Origin: Aquisalinus luteolus
GTDB lineage: Bacteria > Pseudomonadota > Alphaproteobacteria > Caulobacterales > Parvularculaceae
Assembly (NCBI RefSeq): GCF_009712425.2
Contig: NZ_VCJR02000001.1
Coordinates: 741,001 to 805,000 of the forward strand
Direction of reading: 5' to 3'
DNA: 64,000 nt
Both the position numbers and the translations under genes were made by a program. Below the pieces are notes generated by a model that did no database searches, had not been told where the DNA came from, and was given only the letters and a program-made list of their open reading frames with translations. Shown one piece after another: positions 58,520 to 64,000 of the stretch; within the stretch, counting starts at the first letter, position 1, and every line of letters starts with the position of its first letter.

Positions 58520-58735
58520 ATGCAAGAGACAGAAATCGCCAAACTGCAGCTTTATCTGCGTCGTCGTTTCAATGACGAGAATTTATCCGTCCGGGCCAGA
58601 GCAAACAAGGACGACTCAGCCGAAGTATATATCGGTGATGAGTTTATCGGCGTCCTGTTCAAGGACGAGGACGAAGGGGAAGTCTCCTATGACTTCAACA
58701 TGGCGATTCTGGAGATCGACCTGCCCAAGGGCTAG
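58520..58735 (+). CDS. DUF3126 family protein
   Basis: A 71-residue acidic soluble protein. The sequence MQETEIAKLQLYLRRRFNDENLSVRARANKDDSAEVYIGDEFIGVLFKDEDEGEVSYDFNMAILEIDL matches DUF3126 (PF11324), a family known to me from alphaproteobacteria. Function unknown. Start at ATG 58520 (GGAT upstream). It precedes the next gene by 23 bases. Confidence 0.9.
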   Translation: MQETEIAKLQLYLRRRFNDENLSVRARANKDDSAEVYIGDEFIGVLFKDEDEGEVSYDFNMAILEIDLPKG

Positions 58736-58758
58736 AGCATCGAGAGGCGAGGCCACGA

Positions 58759-60243
58759 ATGGCTGACGCCCGTCCCGATACGTCTTACCAGCTGGGCCTG
58801 CCGGGCCCATTCATCGTCCAGCGCCCTTTCCTGACGCTATTGCTGGCAGGCTGCACCATTGCTGTGCTGCTTGCATCGGGTGATCCTGCCCCGATCGACT
58901 CCAGGCAGGCGGGCGGCGAAGTGCTCTTCCCGGCCATGCAGGCGCTGGGGATTACAGGTGCACTTCTTGTCATCGCCGGCCTGTTCCCGCCATCGGGCCG
59001 ATGGCGATGGGCGCTGCTGGGTGTGCTGCTGGCCTGCGGCCTTGCCGCCTCGGCGCTGGCACCAGACCCTGACATGCGTCTGGCATTTTCGGTCGGCAGC
59101 CTGCTTGCAATCTCCCTCATCTGGCTCGGGCGTTATGCCGGGCGGGCCGCGCTCCTGATGGCTGTTGTCGGGCTTATGCCCGCGGCGGCGGGCTGTGCAG
59201 CACTGATTGTCTGGTCCGGCCAGAACGGTGTCGGGTGGGATGCTCCGGGCATTGGCCTGGTCTGGGTCTGCCTGTCGCTTGCCGTCATGGCGGGGGTCTA
59301 TGCTGCCGAGGGGTTCGCCGATCGCCTTGCCAAGCGGGACGGGCTGCGTCTTGCCGCAGCGCTTACTGCCAACAAGCTGATGCGGCAGGTCGTCTGCCTG
59401 TTCCTGATCGCCGTTCTTTTCAGCTTTTCCGGGGCGGCACTGGGCCAGGCGCCCTTGTTACCATTGAGTGACGGCCCTTATGGCTTTGGTGCCATGCCGC
59501 TGATGCTGGTTGCCTTTTGCGGTGCTGTCGTCGTGATCTCCATGTCCCTGTTGTCGCTCCTGCCATTGCCGGAGCAGATTTCAAGATCCGCCGATCGCAG
59601 CTGGTTTGCGACCGGGATCGTCACGGCCCGCCTGCTCGGCACTGTCAGGCCGGTCGTGCCGGGGGCGATTCTCGCCGCTGTCGCGTTGCTGGCTCTCATG
59701 ATCCTGTCGCTGCGACCGGACTTGCTGATGGCCGGGGAGGGTCCGGGAGCGTTAGTGAGAGCGATGATTCTCCTGTCGCTTGGCGCTGGCATCTTTGCGG
59801 TGATCATGGTGACGACCATGTCGTTCCGTACCAGCCTTCTCGTCTTCGTGCCTTTTGTTCTCGCCGCGATCCCTTTCGCGCTGATCACCGGCGATCACGT
59901 GCCGCCGCATCTGGGCGGGCCTGTTCACCTTGTCATTATTTTCGCCCTGTTGCGGCAGGCGAGCGTGTGGCGGGGTGAAGTCGCCAAACGGGCGAGAGGC
60001 AAAGAGCTGATGGTCAGGTCCGTCGCGGCCAGCCTGCCGGCAGGGGGCGTGGCGCTATTGGCGGCATCCTTCATGCTCATCTGCCTCGCCATGCTTGTGC
60101 CGGGGACAGGTCTGGGCGTAACGGGAGTGGTGCTTATACTGGGAGAGGGCGCCCTTGCGCTTGGGCTGGGGCATTGTCTCGGCATCCTGCTGCGCAGTGC
60201 CATGCGTGCGTCCGAGCGTCAGCCGATATCGGCGATCCCGTAA
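58759..60243 (+). CDS. Large multi-spanning membrane protein of unknown function
   Basis: 494 residues with roughly twelve hydrophobic helices; no domain that I recognise. The N-terminus is polar (20 residues) and the C-terminal end is ASERQPISAIP. It looks more like a transporter or O-antigen-ligase-like fold than an enzyme, but no motif supports a choice. It follows DUF3126 closely. Its last 25 bases overlap the last bases of the opposing gene 60219-60971. Confidence 0.6.
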   Translation: MADARPDTSYQLGLPGPFIVQRPFLTLLLAGCTIAVLLASGDPAPIDSRQAGGEVLFPAMQALGITGALLVIAGLFPPSGRWRWALLGVLLACGLAASALAPDPDMRLAFSVGSLLAISLIWLGRYAGRAALLMAVVGLMPAAAGCAALIVWSGQNGVGWDAPGIGLVWVCLSLAVMAGVYAAEGFADRLAKRDGLRLAAALTANKLMRQVVCLFLIAVLFSFSGAALGQAPLLPLSDGPYGFGAMPLMLVAFCGAVVVISMSLLSLLPLPEQISRSADRSWFATGIVTARLLGTVRPVVPGAILAAVALLALMILSLRPDLLMAGEGPGALVRAMILLSLGAGIFAVIMVTTMSFRTSLLVFVPFVLAAIPFALITGDHVPPHLGGPVHLVIIFALLRQASVWRGEVAKRARGKELMVRSVAASLPAGGVALLAASFMLICLAMLVPGTGLGVTGVVLILGEGALALGLGHCLGILLRSAMRASERQPISAIP

Positions 60244-60971
60244 AGGAAGCGCTGGACCTCTGCGTTTATCTTTTGCCATTCCGGCAGGTATGCCTTCTTG
60301 AACAGGAACCGCACGGTCGTGCCGTCAGAGAAATCGAATTCGCGCCAGCATTCCGGCGGAATGACGTTCTGATCACTTTCCTTGAAACAGAACAGGACGA
60401 TCGCGCTGCCATCTGCATCCTCGGCGACGAACATGTCCTTGTCGCTATAGCCATTCGTCTGGGTATCGCCGCCAGCGCTCCTGAACTCGAATTTGACGAG
60501 CCCGTAATCCGATTGCTGCCCGGCCTTGTCGATGGTGTGAGGCAGATAGAGGGTCTCCAGCCGGCGTTCCTCGGTAAAGACCGAGCTGCGCTCATCGACG
60601 ATGATGTCGATCCGGCGGGTGTCGGCGTCATTGTCGATGAACTCGGACCGACGTGCGGGGGTATAGCCGTTCATGGTCGGCCAGAGAGCATAGAGCGTCA
60701 GCGAATCACGCGCGCCGCCGCGGCGATCACGCGGATAGACAGTATAATTGGCCGGAACCTGAAACCCGACATCCCCGACGGTGAGGGAGATCTGTTCCTC
60801 GCTGATTGTCGGCTTTGGCGTCGTGCCCTGGATCTCGTCATAACCCGGGCCGACATAGTGATAGAGAAAGATCGCGCACAGGATGAGCGTGGAGAAGAAG
60901 ATCACCAGCGGATAGCGCCAGGATGATTCTTCCTTGATCTCATCGCCGCCGAAACCGTAGCTGTTGCTCAT
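60219..60971 (-). CDS. Single-pass membrane protein of unknown function
   Basis: 250 residues. One transmembrane helix at about residues 20-40 (PLVIFFSTLILCAIFLYHYV) and a soluble C-terminal domain of about 200 residues with alternating beta strands (ISLTVGDVGFQVPANYTVYP, IDIIVDERSS). It may be a type II membrane protein with its main domain in the periplasm. No family is recognised. The C-terminus overlaps the end of the opposing gene by 25 bases. Confidence 0.6.
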   Translation of the reverse strand: MSNSYGFGGDEIKEESSWRYPLVIFFSTLILCAIFLYHYVGPGYDEIQGTTPKPTISEEQISLTVGDVGFQVPANYTVYPRDRRGGARDSLTLYALWPTMNGYTPARRSEFIDNDADTRRIDIIVDERSSVFTEERRLETLYLPHTIDKAGQQSDYGLVKFEFRSAGGDTQTNGYSDKDMFVAEDADGSAIVLFCFKESDQNVIPPECWREFDFSDGTTVRFLFKKAYLPEWQKINAEVQRFLYGIADIG

Positions 60972-61117
60972 GCCCTGCCTGTCGTCTTGTTCTTCTGTCG
61001 AGCTTTTCGGCTTCTACCATAACCTTGCAGGCAGGCGAAGGGAAAGAACCTTACAAAACGGAATGAGCCCCGCAGCATGGCTACGGGGCCCTGATCACCC
61101 GATTGGGCTGTGATTCG

Positions 61118-61912
61118 TCAGAGGACGCCGATCATCTCCGCGACCAGCGGATGGCGCACGACATCCTTGTCGTTGAACTCGATGACAGAGACGCTGTCGA
61201 GCTTCGACAGTTTGGCCGAGACATCGGCAAGGCCCGACATGCCGGGCAACAGGTCCGATTGCTGCGGGTCGCCGGTGATGACCATTGTCGAGGACCAGCC
61301 GAGGCGGGTCAGCAGCATTTTCAGCTGGCCGTAGGTACAGTTCTGCGCCTCGTCGATCACGACGAAGGCATTGTTCAGGGTACGGCCCCGCATATAGGCG
61401 ATCGGGGCGATCTCGATGACGCCCTCGGCCATCAGCGCTTTCAGGCGGCGGCCCGAGAGGCGGTCGGCCAGCGCATCATAGAGCGGGCGCAGATAGGGGG
61501 AGAGCTTCTCCTCCAGGTCGCCGGGCAGGAAGCCGAGGCTTTCGCCGGCTTCGACAGCCGGTCGGGACAGGACGATGCGGGTGACCTCGCCGGCCTCCAG
61601 TGCCTCGACCGCCTTGGCGATGGCGACATAGGTCTTGCCGGTCCCGGCAGGGCCCGAGGCGACGACAAGTGAATGATCGTTCAGCGCTTCCATGAACAGA
61701 CGCTGCGATTCATTCTGTGGCCTGATGTTCTTTCGATATTTCGTTTCCGGTTTTCGTGCCCCGGGGCGTTGCTGCATCACCTCGTCCTCGCCATCCATTG
61801 GCGACCAGTCGGTATCGAACAACGGCTGGACGTTACCGCCGTGATAGTCGTAAGTGTCCAGGGTTTCCCTGGCGAGACGTTTCGTCGATTTGCGTGCAGC
61901 ACGTTTTCCCAT
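61118..61912 (-). CDS. phoH: PhoH family P-loop ATPase
   Basis: 264-residue RecA-like ATPase. Walker A ASGPAGTGKTYVA, Walker B FVVIDEAQNCT, and sensor ITGDPQQSDLLPG are all present. The preceding RPQNESQRLFMEALNDHSLV is typical of PhoH. I chose ATG 61910-61912 (AAGGAGG upstream); the open frame continues to 61990. It is not next to ybeY, so it is probably the stand-alone form. RNA helicase or nuclease roles are proposed for the family. A CtrA box lies upstream (62186-62201). Confidence 0.92.
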   Translation of the reverse strand: MGKRAARKSTKRLARETLDTYDYHGGNVQPLFDTDWSPMDGEDEVMQQRPGARKPETKYRKNIRPQNESQRLFMEALNDHSLVVASGPAGTGKTYVAIAKAVEALEAGEVTRIVLSRPAVEAGESLGFLPGDLEEKLSPYLRPLYDALADRLSGRRLKALMAEGVIEIAPIAYMRGRTLNNAFVVIDEAQNCTYGQLKMLLTRLGWSSTMVITGDPQQSDLLPGMSGLADVSAKLSKLDSVSVIEFNDKDVVRHPLVAEMIGVL

Positions 61913-62056
61913 GACTGACCTCCTTGGGGCTGGCTGGTGGAAAGGCGAAATGCGACCGCTTGCCGAACGCAATGAAACTGCGATCAGCATACGAACTATC
62001 AGCTATGGTGAAAAAAATCGGGAAGCAGGGGGCTGGCCGGCTTTCCCCGGCGGGGC

Positions 62057-62082
62057 GGTGGAATATGTTGGTATATCCCACC
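62057..62082 (-). promoter_or_regulatory. Hairpin in the predicted phoH leader
   Basis: GGTGGAATAT (62057-62066) and ATATCCCACC (62073-62082) form 10 base pairs in the minus-strand RNA with one G-U; the plus-strand copy has an A-C mismatch instead, so the RNA structure favours the minus strand. It lies 145 bases before the phoH start, inside the leader predicted from the promoter at 62162-62189. Confidence 0.4.
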
Positions 62083-62161
62083 ATCAGAGCTAACCTGAAA
62101 CCGAATCAATCATCTTCTTCATACTACTTCAGATCGCCCCCTCTGGCGAGGGCGGTGAGGG

Positions 62162-62189
62162 AGTATGACAAAAGTTTTTTAGTGGTTAA
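62162..62189 (-). promoter_or_regulatory. Candidate CtrA-dependent promoter of phoH
   Basis: On the minus strand, TTAACC (62184-62189) as -35, a 16-base spacer, and CATACT (62162-62167) as -10. The start would be near 62155, giving a leader of about 240 bases before phoH. CtrA boxes normally overlap the -35, and this one does. Confidence 0.45.
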
Positions 62190-62201
62190 TGAGGTGTTAA
62201 C
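62186..62201. promoter_or_regulatory. CtrA-type box TTAA-N7-TTAAC
   Basis: TTAA (62186-62189), seven bases, TTAA (62197-62200) and C at 62201 give a perfect full CtrA site. CtrA is the master cell-cycle regulator of alphaproteobacteria. A random 8-base match is expected about once per tens of kilobases in AT-poor DNA, so placement in a gap matters more than the match itself. Confidence 0.55.
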
Positions 62202-62269
62202 GCCGGACTGTCGGTACACAAACCTATTGCGGGGTGTCTGACCTAAAGGGGCGGGCGTGCCGGATGCGC

Positions 62270-62809
62270 CTAGCGCATCCAGGCCTTGATCATCTTGGAG
62301 TGTTTCTCTGGCGGGAAATTCTGCCAGACACTGCGCCCGCGGGTGGAGTCGACGATGAACACCGGCTCGCGCACCTGCAGGTGCGGGGTCAGCAGGTTCT
62401 TCAGGCCCATAAGGGTCTGGTCGCTGGACACTGCCCAGACATTGTCGGTCACGCGGAAGGCGGGACCCAGATTTCGAATCACATGCTCCAGCCGGCTTGC
62501 TGCGCCGGAAACAACATCGAAGATAAGGAGGAAGTTGGCGATTTCAGGCTCTTCATCCTCACTTGGCTTTTTTTTCTGGTTCGATCGCGCGACCTGTTCG
62601 GCTGTGATGGTTTCCTGGCGGCCACCGTCGAGGATCTCGGCAATGTTCGGATATTGTTTGGCGGCACGCCACATCTTGCCGCCGGCCGGGGCGACCATCG
62701 ATTGCGGGCCGAGCCGGCCCTGCATGGCGAAGGTTTCAAGTTGGTCGGTGGAGTAGGGGCCGTAAACCCGTTCTGCGACCTTGATGCACCAGTTATCAGT
62801 AGAGAGCAT
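62270..62809 (-). CDS. GYF_2-like domain fused to a Cas2/SinR-like ferredoxin fold
   Basis: 179 residues. Residues about 5-62 fit the GYF_2 (DUF4339) fold (WCIKVAERVYGPYSTDQLETFAMQGRLGPQSMV...GKMWRAAKQYPNIAEIL). A charged linker of 25 residues follows. Residues about 90-175 (FLLIFDVVSGAASRLEHVIRNLGPAFRVTDNVWAVSSDQ) resemble the small SinR/Cas2-like group. There is no CRISPR array or cas gene nearby, so a CRISPR role is unlikely. The 8-bp hairpin 62262-62280 surrounds the stop codon. Function unknown. Confidence 0.65.
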   Translation of the reverse strand: MLSTDNWCIKVAERVYGPYSTDQLETFAMQGRLGPQSMVAPAGGKMWRAAKQYPNIAEILDGGRQETITAEQVARSNQKKKPSEDEEPEIANFLLIFDVVSGAASRLEHVIRNLGPAFRVTDNVWAVSSDQTLMGLKNLLTPHLQVREPVFIVDSTRGRSVWQNFPPEKHSKMIKAWMR

Positions 62810-62829
62810 TATCGACGAATCCCTGTCAT

Positions 62830-63414
62830 TCAGTCCTTGATAAACTCCAGGCCAATGCCTGACTCATGATGGCGTACTACCCGGCCGCGCATCTTGCCGA
62901 TTACCATTAAACGTCCAATGTCGGGTCTCGGGTCGATCGCGACGGACGCGCCGGTTACCGAGATATCGAGAATGCGGCAGTCGACGGTGGAACCATCTTC
63001 CAGTTCAGCCTTGGCGGCACGGTTCTGGCGGATGCGAATCGCCCGGCGGCGTTCGAAATCATGCGTGCCGCGATTGACCAGCCGGATCAGTGTGTCGGCC
63101 ATGCGGGCACGGCGGGAGCGGCGAACATCGAAATAGACGCGAATCGCCTTCGAGGCCGTTGCCTTCACGATGCCTTCCATGCGGCCGATATGGTCGATGT
63201 AGAGAATCACCTTGTCGCCGCGTTTTACCGGCGCTTCACACTCTATCACTGCTTCGCCGGCGGAGATGGTGCGCAATCTGGCGGGAAATTCCCGTTCGTC
63301 ATTCAACAGGAAGCGGGCATCGAGCGGCAGGCGGATGCGCCGATAGGTCCGCCTGTCGGCGACAGCCGATTGCGGTGAGCCTGTCTCAGGAGCGCGTACC
63401 TGCTGAGCTTGCAT
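62830..63414 (-). CDS. Tandem PilZ-domain protein
   Basis: 194 residues with two PilZ units. The second (about residues 118-192) has the full c-di-GMP motif: RRRAIRIRQN and DISVTGASV (D-x-S-x-x-G). The first (about residues 20-95) has the Arg motif RRTYRRIRL but TISAGEA in place of D-x-S-x-x-G, so it probably does not bind. It is likely a c-di-GMP receptor of the cytoplasm. It is followed on the same strand by the GYF_2 gene (20 bases), so the two may be one operon. Confidence 0.87.
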   Translation of the reverse strand: MQAQQVRAPETGSPQSAVADRRTYRRIRLPLDARFLLNDEREFPARLRTISAGEAVIECEAPVKRGDKVILYIDHIGRMEGIVKATASKAIRVYFDVRRSRRARMADTLIRLVNRGTHDFERRRAIRIRQNRAAKAELEDGSTVDCRILDISVTGASVAIDPRPDIGRLMVIGKMRGRVVRHHESGIGLEFIKD

Positions 63415-63588
63415 GTGTAATCCCCTGCCTTACCTTTAGGGCTGCTTCGTTCAGGAAAAGTAGCCCGCTAAAGTGAAGAAAAGCTTGCCAAGCCTCATTG
63501 TGATGCAGATTTCCGGGCTTTTCGCCCGGTTCGCCGAGCCTGTTCCGGTCTGGCACAGAATGATGCCGAAAACCGTGGAAGGCGGCTT

Positions 63589-64000
63589 ATGAGACCCTCG
63601 CAAGTGCACCGAATCGCTGGTCATGAGCCGACATATACGCCGAAAAAGGGCATTCCGACGGTCATCATCGTGCTGCTGGCCATCAATGTGATCATATACG
63701 CGGTGCGATTCGTTCTTCCGGCCGGGCTTCATGAAGGGCTGATCCGGTTCTTTGCTGTGGTACCGGGGCGGGTCGCGTCGACCGATCCGGACAATATCAT
63801 GGCGCTTGGCCATGAATTGCTGACCTTCATCACCCACGCTTTCCTGCATGGCGATTTCGGCCATATCGGGTTCAACTGCCTCTGGCTGCTGGTGTTCGGC
63901 ACGATGATGGCCTCGCGTTTCCGGGTTGAAACGGCGAGCGGTCTGATCGTGTTTCTGAGCTTCTATCTGACGGCAGCTGTGTTCTGCGGCATCGTCTTCG
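63589..64000 (+). CDS. Rhomboid-family protein, cut by the window end
   Basis: The frame opens at ATG 63589 (GGAAGGCGG upstream) and runs off the window after 137 residues. One transmembrane helix is at about 23-43 (GIPTVIIVLLAINVIIYAV). FLHGDFGHIGFNCLWLLVFG is the TM2 motif with the His and Asn of rhomboid proteases. The Ser and His catalytic motifs would be further right. This is the second rhomboid in the window. Confidence 0.8.
   Translation, partial: MRPSQVHRIAGHEPTYTPKKGIPTVIIVLLAINVIIYAVRFVLPAGLHEGLIRFFAVVPGRVASTDPDNIMALGHELLTFITHAFLHGDFGHIGFNCLWLLVFGTMMASRFRVETASGLIVFLSFYLTAAVFCGIVF

Larger units (their letters stand above)
61913..62269. other. Non-coding gap upstream of phoH, 357 bases
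   Basis: No credible gene is present. On the minus strand the gap contains, in order toward phoH, the CtrA box and promoter (62162-62201), a hairpin (62057-62082), a short GC hairpin at 62045-62056 and the phoH ribosome site. There is a GANTC methylation site (GAATC) at 62103. The hairpin 62262-62280 spans the stop of the gene to its right. Confidence 0.6.

Noticed and set aside
62270..62809. CRISPR-associated Cas2
   Set aside because: The fold resembles Cas2 but there is no repeat array, no cas1, and the protein carries a GYF_2 domain. Many such ferredoxin-fold proteins are unrelated to CRISPR.

Overview
The window is a stretch of chromosome from an alphaproteobacterium. The evidence is the fbcF-fbcB-fbcC (petABC) cluster, the clpP-clpX-lon-hup order, radA-cvpA-purF, a DUF3126 gene, and a perfect CtrA-type box (TTAA-N7-TTAAC). 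Base composition is GC-rich, and I would guess a Caulobacterales/Hyphomonadaceae- or Parvularculales-like lineage, but the family level is inference. Almost the whole window is coding. I saw no insertion sequence, prophage or CRISPR array.

Bases 1-11350 hold an exopolysaccharide locus of the kind linked to exosortase A / PEP-CTERM systems (XrtA type). In order it encodes a short sugar transferase, an outer-membrane export lipoprotein, a chain-length determinant, a tyrosine autokinase, an outer-membrane barrel protein, an ExeA-like ATPase with a very long acidic tail, a polysaccharide deacetylase, a FemAB-like acyltransferase and a GT4 glycosyltransferase. No exosortase gene lies inside the window. 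Two sigma-54-like promoters (17-32 and 1162-1177), both with the GG/GC pairs at the exact spacing, and a perfect dyad (1118-1140) precede the two transcription units.

Bases 11400-23500 are mostly housekeeping: a small membrane protein, hemF, trmL, the bc1 complex, mtnP, a rhomboid, ychF, pth, rplY, a TPR-like protein and a lipocalin. Bases 23571-29652 hold the proteostasis cluster clpP, clpX, lon, a chorismate mutase and hup, then tRNA-Val(UAC). Heat-shock (sigma-32) type promoters stand in front of clpP and lon. A structured non-coding element follows the tRNA.

Bases 29837-46777 carry acyP, a two-gene DNA-repair unit (a radical SAM protein and a UdgX fusion), a small zincin, acs, a UvrD/PcrA helicase, four tandem paralogous membrane proteins of unknown function, a phytanoyl-CoA dioxygenase-like protein, and purF-cvpA-radA. 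Bases 46856-64000 carry an M28 peptidase with a multi-spanning membrane region, a DUF305/beta-propeller fusion, an M48-PDZ lipoprotein whose start codon lies inside a terminator hairpin, a queF-PPIase-Nudix-cysE run, crtZ, a pirin, DUF4168, a PCuAC copper chaperone, DUF3126, two unknown membrane proteins, phoH (behind a CtrA-type promoter), a GYF_2/Cas2-like-fold fusion, a tandem PilZ protein, and a second rhomboid cut by the window end.

Family names are recalled from knowledge of the families and were not searched. The most unusual items are the sigma-54 signals on the EPS locus, the radical SAM/UdgX pair, the four-gene membrane paralog array, the terminator/start-codon overlap at 51773-51812, the CtrA box and leader in front of phoH, and the structured element after tRNA-Val.
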